From NCBI RefSeq assembly GCF_020012125.1, contig NZ_JAIFAG010000001.1:1736001-1800000 (forward strand): DNA of 64,000 nt, given 5' to 3'. Under the pieces are notes generated by a model. It was not told where the DNA came from. It did not search any database and saw only the letters and a list, made by a program, of their open reading frames with translations. Both the position numbers and the translations under genes were made by a program. Positions 24,328 to 33,717 of the stretch are shown here, piece after piece. The DNA comes from Hymenobacter psoromatis (GTDB taxonomy: Bacteria; Bacteroidota; Bacteroidia; Cytophagales; Hymenobacteraceae). How positions within the stretch are numbered: position 1 is the stretch's first letter; every line of letters starts with the position of its first letter.

Positions 24328-27300
24328 ATGACGCTACCCCCCCGGCTGACGCTGGCCGCCGCCCTGCTGCTTGCGGCCGCCGCCGCGCCCCGGCTCGCCC
24401 ACGCCCAGCTCACCCAAACCAACACCGCCGCCGAGCGCTACTACCAGGAAGGGCTCGACCTGTTTGATAAAAAGCAGTACGGCGCCACCCAGCAGGCCAT
24501 GCGGCGCTACCAGCAGGCCGCCCCGCCCCGCGTGGGCGAGCAGAGCGGGCCGGCCGCCATCACGGGCCGGCAGGAGCGCCTGGCCGATGCCGAGTACTAC
24601 TACGCCGTGAGCGGCCTCTACCTGCTGCACCCCGATGCCGAGGGGCTGATGCTGGCGTTTGCCGAGCACCACCCGGCCCACCCGCGGGCGGCCGTGGCGT
24701 ATTTTGAGCTGGCCAAGTTCTACTTCGACCAGCAGAACTACGCCCAGGCCAGCACGTATTTTCAGCGGGTGGCCCCGGTCAATCTCAGCGCCGCTCAGCG
24801 CGCGGAGTCCGATTTTAAGCTGGCCTACAGCTATTTTCAGCTCAAAGACTACGACAAGGCCCGGCCGCTGTTTGACCGCAACAAGCAGGAAAGCAGCCCC
24901 TACCGCTACGCCAGTGCTTACTACGCGGGCTACCTGGCCTTCCGGGCCGGCGAATACGCCGCTGCCCGGCGCGACCTGACCACCGCCGCCGAGAACGACG
25001 CCTACCGGGGGGTAGTGCCGGCCGTGATGACCCAGATTTACTACAAGGAAGGCGACTACGACGGCCTCATTGCCTACGCTACCACGGCCCTGAAGCAAAC
25101 CCCGCCGCCCCAGAGCGCCGACGAAATCGAGCTGCTGACCGGCGATGCGTATTACCAGAAGCAGAACTATAAGGAAGCCGGCACCTACTTTGGCCGGTAC
25201 GCCACGGCGCACAAGGGTAAGATTGAGCCTGATTTGCAGTATAAAATTGGCTTTGCGGATTACAAGGAGGGCGACTACCCCGGCGCCATTACCAACCTGC
25301 GGGCTGTGGCCGGCCGCCGCGACTCGCTGGGCCAGAACGCGGCCTACCACCTCGGACTGAGCTACTTGCAGGCCGGCCAGAAAACCCAGGCCCTGGCCGC
25401 CTTCGACGCCGCCCGCCAGAGCACCATTCAGCAGAAGCTGGCCGAGAACGCCACCGTGAAGTACGCCCAGGTGGAGTACGAGCTGGGCAACCAGCCCGAG
25501 GTAATTGCGGCCCTGCGCGACTTCCGGCGCAAGTACCCGCGCTCGGCCAGCCAGCCCGTGGTGGACCAGCTGCTGAGCGATGCTTTTTTATCAAGCACCG
25601 ACTACCAGCAAGCCCTGACCTACCTGGAAGGGCTGGGTAGCGACCGCGGCGCGACCCTCAACGGCACCTACCAGCGCGTGGCCTACGCCCAGGCCGCGAC
25701 CTTGTATAACGCCAACGACTACTCGCAGGCCCTGCCGCTGCTCGATAAGTCGTTGCGCTACCCGCAGGATGACGCCCTGCGCGCCGCCGCCCAGGTGCTG
25801 CGCGGCGAAATCTACTCCGTGGGTCAGCAGTACCCCGAGGCCATCGCGGCCTACGCCGCCGCCGCGCGCTCGGCCCGGCAGGGCGGCGTGAGCGACGAGG
25901 AAACGCAGTACGTGCAGCTGGCCCGCTACGGTCTGGGCTACGCGTATTACAACACCAAGCAGTACGCCAAGGCCCAGCTGCAGTTCCAGGCGTACTTGAA
26001 TGACCCGGCCGCGAAGCCTTCGGAACCAAACTATTATGATGCGACGCTGCGTCTGGGCGATACCTACTACGTGGCCAAGGATTACAACTCAGCCCTGGCG
26101 CAGTACGACAAGGTGATTCAGGCCAACGCGCCCGACAAGGACTACGCCGCGTACCAGAAGGGCCTGACGCTGGGTTTGCTAAATCGCCCCGACGAGGCCA
26201 AGCAGGCCCTGGCCGCGCTGCTCCAGAGCAGCCCCGATTCGCGCTACGCCGAGCAGGCCGTGTTTCAGCAGGCCCAGCTGGCGTTTCAGGCCGGCGACTA
26301 CGGCCCGGCGGCCGAGGGCTTCACCCGCCTCATCCAGAACCGGCCCACCTCCAGCCTCTTGCCCGATGCCTACCAGCGCCGCGGCGTGGCCTACGCCAAC
26401 CTGGAGCAGCAGGACAAGGCCGTGCTCGATTTCCAGAAAGTACTGACCGATTACCCCCGCAGCCCCGCCGCGCAGCCGGCCCTCTCCAACTTGCAGGAAA
26501 GCCTGGCCGCGCTGGGTCGCAACGAGGAGTTTGACCAGGCGCTGGCCAATTTCAAGGCCCAGAACCCCAACAGCAAGGCTACGGAAAGCGTCGAGTTTGA
26601 GGCGGCTAAGTCGCTGTACCTGGCCGAGAAATACGCCCAGGCGCTGCTGCGGGTGCAGGCTTATTTGCAGCAGTACCCCGACAACGCCCTGGCCCCGGAC
26701 GCCCGCTTCATCCTGGCCGACTCGTACTTCAAAACCGGCGACCCGGCCAAGGCCCTACCCCTGCTCAAAGCCGTGGTGGCCGAGAACAAAAGCGAGTTCG
26801 TGACCCGCGCCGTGGGCCGGGTGGCCGACCTCGAACTAGAGAACAAAAACTACCCCGAGGCCATCAAGTACTACGACCGGCTGCGGCAGGCCTCTAGTAA
26901 CCGCCGCGAGGTGGCCACCGCCACGCTGGGCCTGCTGCGCGCTTATTACGAGAGCGGCGACTACGCCAAGGCCCGCGCCGCCGCCACCGACCTCAGCGGC
27001 CTGGCCGGGGCCACGGCCAGCGCCACCAACACCGCCCTGCTCTACCAGGGCAAGGCCGATTTCCAGCTTGGCAGCCTCGACCAGGCGGCCACTGAGCTGA
27101 CGGCCGCCGTGGCCGCCGCCCCCAGCGACGTGACCGGGGCCGAAGCCCAGTACACGCTGGCGGCAGTGCTCTTCAAGCAGCAGAAATATGATGAGGCCAT
27201 CACGGAAGCCTTTAAAGTGAATTCCAACTACGGGGCCTACCCCCTCTGGCAGGGCCGGGCCTTTTTGCTGCTGGCCGATGTCTACTCGGCCCAGCGCGAT

Positions 27301-27528
27301 TTCTTCCAGGCCCGCGCCACGTTGAACTCGGTGATTGACAATAAATTTCCGGTGCAGGAAATCGTGGAGGCCGCCCGCCAGCGCCTCAAGGCCCTGCCCG
27401 CTGATGGCGACGCGGCAGCCCCGGCGGCTCCGGCTAAGGGCAAGGCTGCCGCGCCTGCTAAGCCTACCCCCGCCGCGCCCGCCAAGCCTACCCCCCCTAA
27501 AGCGCCCGTGCGCAAGCCAGTTAAATAA
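24328..27528 (+). CDS. Large periplasmic TPR-repeat protein
   Basis: 1066 residues with a Sec signal (MTLPPRLTLAAALLLAAAAA, cleavage near AHAQL) and then roughly twenty tetratricopeptide-type units covering almost the whole chain. Examples are AAVAYFELAKFYFDQQNYAQ, DLQYKIGFADYKEGDYPGAI and TLRLGDTYYVAKDYNSALAQ. The tail is Ala/Pro/Lys-rich. Members of this Bacteroidota family precede an outer-membrane barrel and Tol/Exb genes, as here, and presumably scaffold envelope complexes; no precise function is established. It is the first gene of the 24-33 kb envelope cluster. A palindromic repeat separates it from the next gene. Confidence 0.88.
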   Translation: MTLPPRLTLAAALLLAAAAAPRLAHAQLTQTNTAAERYYQEGLDLFDKKQYGATQQAMRRYQQAAPPRVGEQSGPAAITGRQERLADAEYYYAVSGLYLLHPDAEGLMLAFAEHHPAHPRAAVAYFELAKFYFDQQNYAQASTYFQRVAPVNLSAAQRAESDFKLAYSYFQLKDYDKARPLFDRNKQESSPYRYASAYYAGYLAFRAGEYAAARRDLTTAAENDAYRGVVPAVMTQIYYKEGDYDGLIAYATTALKQTPPPQSADEIELLTGDAYYQKQNYKEAGTYFGRYATAHKGKIEPDLQYKIGFADYKEGDYPGAITNLRAVAGRRDSLGQNAAYHLGLSYLQAGQKTQALAAFDAARQSTIQQKLAENATVKYAQVEYELGNQPEVIAALRDFRRKYPRSASQPVVDQLLSDAFLSSTDYQQALTYLEGLGSDRGATLNGTYQRVAYAQAATLYNANDYSQALPLLDKSLRYPQDDALRAAAQVLRGEIYSVGQQYPEAIAAYAAAARSARQGGVSDEETQYVQLARYGLGYAYYNTKQYAKAQLQFQAYLNDPAAKPSEPNYYDATLRLGDTYYVAKDYNSALAQYDKVIQANAPDKDYAAYQKGLTLGLLNRPDEAKQALAALLQSSPDSRYAEQAVFQQAQLAFQAGDYGPAAEGFTRLIQNRPTSSLLPDAYQRRGVAYANLEQQDKAVLDFQKVLTDYPRSPAAQPALSNLQESLAALGRNEEFDQALANFKAQNPNSKATESVEFEAAKSLYLAEKYAQALLRVQAYLQQYPDNALAPDARFILADSYFKTGDPAKALPLLKAVVAENKSEFVTRAVGRVADLELENKNYPEAIKYYDRLRQASSNRREVATATLGLLRAYYESGDYAKARAAATDLSGLAGATASATNTALLYQGKADFQLGSLDQAATELTAAVAAAPSDVTGAEAQYTLAAVLFKQQKYDEAITEAFKVNSNYGAYPLWQGRAFLLLADVYSAQRDFFQARATLNSVIDNKFPVQEIVEAARQRLKALPADGDAAAPAAPAKGKAAAPAKPTPAAPAKPTPPKAPVRKPVK

Positions 27529-27540
27529 GTGAGAAACCCA

Positions 27541-27646
27541 TTTGTCATTGCGAGTGCAGCGCTGCAATCTTTCCTAATCGTTGGGTTAGTAATCTGATGA
27601 AGCGAACGACCAGGAAAGATTGCCGCGCTACGCTCGCAATGACAAA
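27541..27646. repeat. Inverted-repeat element, family B copy 1
   Basis: About 106 bases; ends TTTGTCATTGCGAG and complement. The inner arms carry CAATCTTTCCT and AGGAAAGATTGCCGCGCTAC. Other copies are at 33584 and 41580. The sequence resembles the GTCATTGCGAGC-type palindromes dispersed in many bacterial genomes. Confidence 0.85.
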
Positions 27647-27714
27647 CGGCTTCACGCAATGACAAGCGTTATCAACTCACTCAGTTAGTAGCCCGCTGGT
27701 ATAAACTTCGCTTA

Positions 27715-29466
27715 ATGAAACGTTTACAGGTGATAAAATCAAGCTTTACTACCCCTCGATTACTGCTGGCCGCCGGCCTGAGTGGGCTGGCGTTGGGCGC
27801 GCAGGCGCAGAGCCAGCCCGGTAAGGGCCGGCCGCGCGGTACCATCCAGGATGCCGAGATTGAGGTGGTGAAGGACCGGGTGAACACCCTGCCCGAAGCC
27901 ACCCGCAACTTCGAGAAAATCCGGCTCGCGCCGCCGCCCAAGCCCACCCGGCAGCTCACCTACACCTACCCCGATTTTCGGCTGCCGGCCACCCGCCTCA
28001 GCCCCTCGGTGCAGGTGCTTACGGTGGCGCAGGAAGAGCTGGAGCCCCTCACCGGCAACTACCTCAAGCTGGGGGTAGGGAATTACGGCTCGGTGTATGG
28101 CCGTGCCCACCTGCACGCGGTGCGCAACAGCCAGTATAGCTACGGCCTCGACGTGCGCCACAACAGCTCGCGCACTGGCCCGGTGGATGGCCAGAACTCG
28201 GGCGCGAGCCAGACCAGCGCCGCCCTCACCGGCGAGTACTACCTGGGCACCGCCGCCGTGGGCGCGGAGCTGAACTACGCCCACGACGTGTACCACTTCT
28301 ACGGCTACGATGCCGCCCGGCTCGCCGTGAGCCCCGACCAGGCTGCTATCCGGCAGTCATTCAATCGCTTTGGGGCGCGGGCCTACGCCCGCAACCGCGC
28401 CCCCGACGCGCCGCTGACCTACGAGGTGGGGGTAGGGTTCCGGCACTTCGGCGACCACTACGACGTGAGCGAGAATAACCTGCTGCTCGATGGCAAGGTC
28501 GGCTACGCGCTGAGCGAAACCAGCCGGCTTACCGTGGATGCGCAGGGCTCGTTTATCTCCGACCAGCAGCCCGCTACTTTCGGCGGCTTAATCAGCACCG
28601 CGACCCGCAAGCGTAATTTCTTCCAGGTAACGCCCGCCTACGAGCTGCGCAGTAAAACCGGCCTTAGCCTGACGCTAGGGCTGACGTATGGCTACTCCAG
28701 CGATACGCTAAACCACGTCAGCAAGAGCCAGCTTAACCCCGCCGTGCGGGTCGGCTACGCGGTGGTGCCCGAAAAATTTCAACTCTACGCTGGGCTGGGC
28801 GGAGCCATCCAGCGTGTTACGCGCTACGACTTGAGCCAGGAAAATCCCTGGCTGGCCCCCAGCCAAACCCTGGCCGATACCCACGCCGGCCCCACCGTGT
28901 ACGCCGGCTTCACGGCCGCCCCGGTCAGCGGGCTGGAGTTGGCCGCCCGCGCCACTTATAGCCGCACTAAAAACCTATATTTCTACCGCAACAACCTCGA
29001 CGACCTCTCTAAATTCGACCTCGTGTATGATGAGTCGGCCATCGGCGTATTCAGCCTACACACTGAGGCGCTCTATAGTGCTGCCGAAAAGGTGCGGGTA
29101 GGTCTTAAAGCTGATTATAACAAGTATAGTGTTAAATCATTAGAATACGCTTTTGGCCGACCAGCTTTCATTGGTACGCTCTACGGTACTTATAACGCCT
29201 CCAACAAATTGCTTCTGGGGGCTACCCTCTATTATTACTCGCCTAATTACGGCGTAATTCACGTAAACCGGGACCCAGCTTTTAGTATAAACGCGGGCCA
29301 AACTAACGCCGTCGTGGACTTAAGCCTGCGGGCGGATTACCGCATTACGCCAAAATTCAGCATCTTTGCAATGGGAAATAACCTCGCCAACCGCCACTAC
29401 CAGCGCTACCTGAACTACCAGAGCCAGGGTATTAACGCGATTGGCGGCCTCACGTACTCGTTCTAA
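27715..29466 (+). CDS. Outer-membrane beta-barrel protein (TonB-receptor-like)
   Basis: 583 residues with a Sec signal (hydrophobic run LLLAAGLSGLALGAQAQ). After a short periplasmic segment (GTIQDAEIEVVKDRVNTL) the chain alternates aromatic and polar residues in many amphipathic strands (YGRAHLHAVRNSQYSYGLDV, LGLTYGYSSDTLNHVS) and ends in aromatic Phe (IGGLTYSF), the signature for outer-membrane insertion by BamA. No TonB-box plug domain is obvious, so it is a barrel related to TonB-dependent receptors rather than a complete one. It lies between the TPR gene and the HU-like/SPOR gene, an order conserved in Bacteroidota. Confidence 0.85.
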   Translation: MKRLQVIKSSFTTPRLLLAAGLSGLALGAQAQSQPGKGRPRGTIQDAEIEVVKDRVNTLPEATRNFEKIRLAPPPKPTRQLTYTYPDFRLPATRLSPSVQVLTVAQEELEPLTGNYLKLGVGNYGSVYGRAHLHAVRNSQYSYGLDVRHNSSRTGPVDGQNSGASQTSAALTGEYYLGTAAVGAELNYAHDVYHFYGYDAARLAVSPDQAAIRQSFNRFGARAYARNRAPDAPLTYEVGVGFRHFGDHYDVSENNLLLDGKVGYALSETSRLTVDAQGSFISDQQPATFGGLISTATRKRNFFQVTPAYELRSKTGLSLTLGLTYGYSSDTLNHVSKSQLNPAVRVGYAVVPEKFQLYAGLGGAIQRVTRYDLSQENPWLAPSQTLADTHAGPTVYAGFTAAPVSGLELAARATYSRTKNLYFYRNNLDDLSKFDLVYDESAIGVFSLHTEALYSAAEKVRVGLKADYNKYSVKSLEYAFGRPAFIGTLYGTYNASNKLLLGATLYYYSPNYGVIHVNRDPAFSINAGQTNAVVDLSLRADYRITPKFSIFAMGNNLANRHYQRYLNYQSQGINAIGGLTYSF

Positions 29467-29596
29467 GAAGTAGCAGCCTGAAAAGATAAAACTGGAGTTT
29501 AGCCGCTCACTGCCAATAGGGTAGCGGGTAGTCCGGCTTCGGTTAGTAACTTTCGGCTTTTCGCCCTGCCCGCCCTCATTAGATTAGCTTGCCGCC

Positions 29597-31216
29597 ATGA
29601 ATTTAGCCGACCACCTACGCCCCCTGCTCCGCGACCACGACTGCGTGATAATCCCGGATTTCGGGGCCCTGGTGGCCGAAACCACGCCGGCCCGCGTGCA
29701 GCCCGGCACCCGGCACCAGCTGAGCCCGCCGAGTCGCCCAGTGGCCTTCAACCAGGCCCTGACCCGCAACGACGGCCTGCTGGTAGATGCCCTGGCGCAG
29801 TACCTGGGCCTGACGGCCGCCGCCGCCCGCGAGGCCCTGCGCCAGGCCGTGGCCACCCTCACCCACGAGCTGGCGGCCCGGCAGCGCACCGAGCTGCCGG
29901 GTATCGGCGTGTTTCGGCAGCTGGCCGGCCGCGGCCTCCAGTTCGAGTACACCGGCACCGAAAACCTGCTGCCCGCCGCCTTCGGCCTGCCTGAATTGAC
30001 AGCTCACCCCGTGCGCGCCACCGATGCCCGCGTGGCCCGTGAGCAGCAGGCCCAGCTGGCTCCGCGCCTGCGCTCGGCCAGCCGCGGCTGGCAGCTGCGG
30101 CGCGTGGTGCCGGGCGCGGCCATCGGCCTGCTGGCCGGCCTGGCCGTAGCCGGCCTCTACCTCCTCAATCTGCACCCCGAAACCCTGCCCGCCGCCTGGC
30201 AAAGCCACCTGCCCCGCTGGGAGCAGGCCAACCAGCCAGTAGCTGCGCAGCAGGCGGCGCTGGCCCAGCCCAGCTTCACCGCCCCCACCCCCGTGGCGGC
30301 GGCCCCGGAGCCGGAGCCGGTAGCGCTGGCCCCGGAGCCCACCGCGGCGAGCACCTGGGATACCGACCCGGAGCCTACCCCCCCCGAAGCGGTCCAGGTC
30401 GCGCCGGCTCAGGCAGCGCCCAAGCAGGCGGCCCCCGCTAAAATTGTAAAAGCCGCGCCCGCCCACGCTACCCCCGCCGCGGTGATTTCTGCGCCCGCCG
30501 ACCCCACACCAGTCGCCACGGTGCACCCCGCGCCTCGTGCCGCCGACCCGGTAGATGCCCTGCTGGCCCAGCCTAACGCCCTGCCGAGCCCCATTGTGGC
30601 ACGGCCCCGCGGCAAGCGCAAGCTGCCCGCCGCTGCCGCCATCGCCGTGGCCAATGAAAGCAATATTGCCCGCCCCGTGCCGATGGCTCAGCGCACGGCG
30701 GCTACCCCTGCCCTCGCCACCTCCTACGCGGCGCTCCACGCGGCCCCCGCGGTTCCTAAGCCCGCGCCGACCCCGGAGGCCGCCACCACCACCCCGGTTA
30801 CCGCCAAGGTCGTCGCTGCGCCGGTAGCGCATCCGGTAGTTACTAAGCCCGCCGCGCATCCCGCCGCTAAGCCCGCCGCGCCACTAGCGAAAGCCGCCGC
30901 TGCCACGCCCGCTAAAGTACCGGTAGCGAAAGCCGTAGCCCCGGCGGCAGCTACGGCGGCCACAATTAATACCCGCACCGGCCGTTACTACGTGGTGGTA
31001 GGTGCTTATAACTCTCTGGCGCACGCTCAACAGGGCCTGCGCAACCTGCTGCTTACCGGCCACGCCGGGGCCAAGATTATTGTGCCCTACCCCGGCACGC
31101 GCTTCTTCCGCCTCTCGGCCGCCGACTATGCCGACCGGCCGATGGCGCAGTTCGCGGCCTCGCAGCTGCGCAAAACCCCCCACGCCGACCAGGGCCTCAC
31201 GGTCTTTCCTTATTAA
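29597..31216 (+). CDS. HU-CCDC81-like and SPOR domain envelope protein
   Basis: 539 residues in four parts. Residues 1-140 are the bacterial HU-CCDC81 domain pair (LRPLLRDHDCVIIPDFGALV; TELPGIGVFRQLAGRGLQF). A single transmembrane helix follows at about 176-194 (GAAIGLLAGLAVAGLYLL). An Ala/Pro/Lys-rich periplasmic spacer runs from about 200 to 450. The end is a SPOR domain (RYYVVVGAYNSLAHAQQGL), which binds denuded peptidoglycan glycan strands. Such proteins are annotated in many Bacteroidota next to exbB and are thought to link the envelope machinery to the cell wall or division site. The last point is inference. Confidence 0.9.
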   Translation: MNLADHLRPLLRDHDCVIIPDFGALVAETTPARVQPGTRHQLSPPSRPVAFNQALTRNDGLLVDALAQYLGLTAAAAREALRQAVATLTHELAARQRTELPGIGVFRQLAGRGLQFEYTGTENLLPAAFGLPELTAHPVRATDARVAREQQAQLAPRLRSASRGWQLRRVVPGAAIGLLAGLAVAGLYLLNLHPETLPAAWQSHLPRWEQANQPVAAQQAALAQPSFTAPTPVAAAPEPEPVALAPEPTAASTWDTDPEPTPPEAVQVAPAQAAPKQAAPAKIVKAAPAHATPAAVISAPADPTPVATVHPAPRAADPVDALLAQPNALPSPIVARPRGKRKLPAAAAIAVANESNIARPVPMAQRTAATPALATSYAALHAAPAVPKPAPTPEAATTTPVTAKVVAAPVAHPVVTKPAAHPAAKPAAPLAKAAAATPAKVPVAKAVAPAAATAATINTRTGRYYVVVGAYNSLAHAQQGLRNLLLTGHAGAKIIVPYPGTRFFRLSAADYADRPMAQFAASQLRKTPHADQGLTVFPY

Positions 31217-31351
31217 GTTAAGAATTGAGTTAAGAGGAAAGAGTTAAAAGGTAAGAATTAAAAAACAGCCCGTTAAGGCGCGGCAGTTCTACCAATTCTT
31301 ACTTCCTAATTCTTCCCTCTTAACTCATCGCTTTTAACTCCTTACTCTCCT
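31213..31351. repeat. AT-rich imperfect inverted repeat between SPOR and exbB genes
   Basis: Left part TTAAGTTAAGAATTGAGTTA and repeated AAGAGTTAAAAGG-like units (31213-31259) pair with AATTCTTACTTCCTAATTC and CTCTTAACTC-like units (31293-31351). It is very AT-rich compared with the genes it separates and directly precedes the exbB start. Confidence 0.6.
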
Positions 31352-31359
31352 TCCGCTGA

Positions 31360-32067
31360 ATGTCCGTTTTCCTGCTGCAAGCCGCTCCCCCCGTTACGTC
31401 TATTGCCACCGATACGGCCGCCGCGCACGCCAACGCGCTGGCCAACGCCGCCCCCGGCCTCTCGCTGGTGGACCTGCTGCTGAAGGGCGGCTGGATAATG
31501 CTCCCCATCGTGCTGCTGCTGCTCGTCTCGATTTATATCATCGCCGAGCGGTACCTTACCATTCGCCGCGCCGGGGGCGAGCCCGAGTCGTTCATGACCG
31601 GCATCCGAGCCCTCATGGTGCAGGGCGACTTGCAGGGGGCCAAGCTCTACTGCGCCCAAAACCCCTCGCCGCTGGCCCGCATGGTCGAAAAGGGCCTGCG
31701 CCGCATTGGCCTGCCCATCACCGAGATTGAGGCCAGCGTCGAAAACGTGGGTAAAATCGAGATTGCCCGCCTCGAAAAAAACATCAGCATCCTGGGCATT
31801 ATTGCCGGCATCGCGCCCATGCTGGGCTTCGTGGGCACCATCATCGGGGTTATCAAAATCTTCTATGCCATCAGCAGTAGCGGCGAGTTCGGCATCACCC
31901 AGATTGCGGGCGGCCTCTACACCAAGATGGTGACCTCGGCCGCCGGCCTCATCGTGGGCATCATCGCCCACATCGGCTACCACTGGCTCAGCATCCTGGT
32001 CGAGCGCATGGTATTTCGCATGGAAAACTCGGCCATCGAGTTTATGGATATCCTTCAGGATAATTAA
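31360..32067 (+). CDS. exbB: MotA/TolQ/ExbB proton channel family protein
   Basis: Inner-membrane proton-channel subunit that, with ExbD, harvests the proton-motive force to power TonB. 235 residues, three transmembrane segments: WIMLPIVLLLLVSIYIIAER, ISILGIIAGIAPMLGFVGTI and a third near KMVTSAAGLIVGIIAHIGYH. The block GTIIGVIKIFYAIS and the conserved Thr/Gly-rich third helix fit the family. It is followed after a 100-base spacer by exbD and then tonB, giving a complete energising unit. TolQ is the alternative name, but the tonB neighbour favours ExbB. The start could be the ATG at 31360, just after an AT-rich repeat. Confidence 0.92.
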   Translation: MSVFLLQAAPPVTSIATDTAAAHANALANAAPGLSLVDLLLKGGWIMLPIVLLLLVSIYIIAERYLTIRRAGGEPESFMTGIRALMVQGDLQGAKLYCAQNPSPLARMVEKGLRRIGLPITEIEASVENVGKIEIARLEKNISILGIIAGIAPMLGFVGTIIGVIKIFYAISSSGEFGITQIAGGLYTKMVTSAAGLIVGIIAHIGYHWLSILVERMVFRMENSAIEFMDILQDN

Positions 32068-32164
32068 AAATTATGAATTAAAAATTAAAAATTGCCCCTC
32101 AGGTTGCGGCATTACAGCTCAGCCAGACGGTCAATTTTTAATTCATAACTTTTAATTTATAATT
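32062..32164. repeat. AT-rich inverted repeat between exbB and exbD
   Basis: AATTAAAAATTATGAATTAA and onward (32062-32094) pairs imperfectly with 32132-32164, with a GC-rich loop between. It ends 7 bases before the exbD start. It may act on the intercistronic mRNA (stability or partial termination). Confidence 0.65.
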
Positions 32165-32170
32165 CAAAAA

Positions 32171-32581
32171 GTGAACCTCTCCCGCCGCCGCCACGCCTCT
32201 TCCCACGTCGAGACCAGCTCGATGAACGACATCATGTTCTTCCTGATGCTGTTCTTCCTGATTGTGTCCACGATGGTTAACCCCAACGTTATCAAGCTCT
32301 TATTGCCCAATGCCAAAAGCAGCAAGCAGGTAATGAAGCAGCCCATCACGGTGAGCATCAACGCGGCGGGCGAGTACTTCGTGAACAAAAAGCCCGTGAC
32401 CGCCACCACCCTGGAGCCCGAGCTGCGCGCCCTGCTGCCCGCCAGCACTACCCCCGAAAACCAGCCCACCGTGGTGCTGCGCGTAGACTCCGGCCTGAAC
32501 GTGCAGAAGCTGGTAGACGTGCTCGAAATCGGCAACCGTCTGAAAATGAAGATGGTAATGGCAACGCAGGCGCAACGGTAA
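32171..32581 (+). CDS. exbD: Biopolymer transport protein ExbD/TolR family
   Basis: 136 residues, GTG start at 32171. N-terminal cytoplasmic stub (NLSRRRHASSHVETSSMNDI), one transmembrane helix (MFFLMLFFLIVSTMV) and a periplasmic domain ending in LEIGNRLKMKMVMATQ. The conserved aspartate that carries protons in ExbD/TolR is Asp19 in SSMNDIMFFLM. It works with the ExbB encoded just upstream and the TonB encoded just downstream. Many Bacteroidota carry two consecutive exbD genes; only one is present here. Confidence 0.92.
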   Translation: MNLSRRRHASSHVETSSMNDIMFFLMLFFLIVSTMVNPNVIKLLLPNAKSSKQVMKQPITVSINAAGEYFVNKKPVTATTLEPELRALLPASTTPENQPTVVLRVDSGLNVQKLVDVLEIGNRLKMKMVMATQAQR

Positions 32582-32650
32582 ATTTGATGGAAGACGGAAT
32601 TAAAGAGAACGTCATGCAGTCTTAACTCTCAACTCCTAACCCGAAAACCA

Positions 32651-33568
32651 ATGGCCCTCGACTATCCCGAAGAGCACCGGCGCGAAGCCCTGGCCATTAC
32701 GGCGGCCGTGCTGCTACTGCTGGTGCTGCTGTGTTTTTTCATTAAATTCACCGGCCCCAACCCACCCCTGACCGAGATAGGCGGCGATGGCGTGGAGCTG
32801 AACTACGGCCTCGACGCGGCCGGCGGGGGCGACGTGCAAACGATGGCGACTGCCAACGCCTCGCTCAATAAAGAAGACTCGCGCCCGCCCGCCGCCACCC
32901 GGCCCGAGCCCACGCCCCAGCCCGCCCAGCCCCGCGCCGAGCCTACCCCGCCGCAGCCGCAAGCCCAGCAAAAAGTCATCACCAGCGAGGCCGAAGACGC
33001 CGGCGCTACCGCCCCGCCCGCCGATAAGCCCACAACCAAACTAGTGGAGCCGGTGCGCGAAGCGCCTACCCCCCCCAAACCCCGCGAGCAGCCCCGCACC
33101 CTCTACGTGCCCAAGGGCAGCGCCAGCGGTGCGCCCGGCGGCAACGGCGTGAACGGCACCAGCAGCGCCCCCACCGGCAACAGCAACGGCGACCACCCCG
33201 GCACCGTGGGCGACCAGGGCGACCCCCGCGGCTCGCTCAACGCCAAGGCCCTCTACGGCGAGCCGGGGAGCGGCGGCAGCGGCACGCGCCCCGGCAGCGG
33301 CGGGGGCAGCGGCCTGGAAATGAGCGGCTGGGACTTCGGCAGCGTGCCCGAGATTGCCAAGATTGACGACAATCCCGGCGTGGCCCGGTTTCGGATTATC
33401 ATCAACAATGATGGCGACGTGGTATCGGTCACGAAGGTATCGGGCAGCATCTCGCCCGAGCAGGCGCAGGCCGTGCGCAATGCCCTGCTCAAAGCCACCT
33501 TCCGCAATGTTAACGGCCAGGATGGCGGGGCCACCGGCTACTACAATTTCCGGTACTCGGTGCGGTAG
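32651..33568 (+). CDS. tonB: Energy transducer TonB
   Basis: 305 residues: a short cytoplasmic N-terminus (ALDYPEEHRREA), one transmembrane helix (ALAITAAVLLLLVLLCFFIK) and a long Pro/Ala/Gly-rich periplasmic spacer. The C-terminal TonB_C domain starts at about 215 (VPEIAKIDDNPGVARFRI; VVSVTKVSGSISPEQAQAV; ALLKATF). It transmits energy from ExbB/ExbD to outer-membrane receptors. The stop codon is part of GGTAGGGG. The Gly/Ser-rich part of the spacer (SGGSGTRPGSGGGSG) is unusually flexible. Confidence 0.9.
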   Translation: MALDYPEEHRREALAITAAVLLLLVLLCFFIKFTGPNPPLTEIGGDGVELNYGLDAAGGGDVQTMATANASLNKEDSRPPAATRPEPTPQPAQPRAEPTPPQPQAQQKVITSEAEDAGATAPPADKPTTKLVEPVREAPTPPKPREQPRTLYVPKGSASGAPGGNGVNGTSSAPTGNSNGDHPGTVGDQGDPRGSLNAKALYGEPGSGGSGTRPGSGGGSGLEMSGWDFGSVPEIAKIDDNPGVARFRIIINNDGDVVSVTKVSGSISPEQAQAVRNALLKATFRNVNGQDGGATGYYNFRYSVR

Positions 33569-33583
33569 GGGTTAATTAGGAAG

Positions 33584-33688
33584 GCGCAATTGTCCTTGCG
33601 AGCGCAGCGCGGCAATCACACCAGAACGAAATCGTTGGGGCGTCGTGCGGGTGTGATTGCCGCGCTGCGCTCGCAAGGACAATTGCGC
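33584..33688. repeat. Inverted-repeat element, family B copy 2
   Basis: Perfect 39-base arms (GCGCAATTGTCCTTGCGAGC and onward) with about 27 bases of loop. It lies 15 bases after the tonB stop and 30 bases before folC. It has no T-run. The core GCGAGCGCAGCGCGGCAATC is shared with the copies at 27541 and 41580. Confidence 0.88.
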
Positions 33689-33717
33689 ATTTCCCATTTA
33701 ACACGTATAAATTTACC

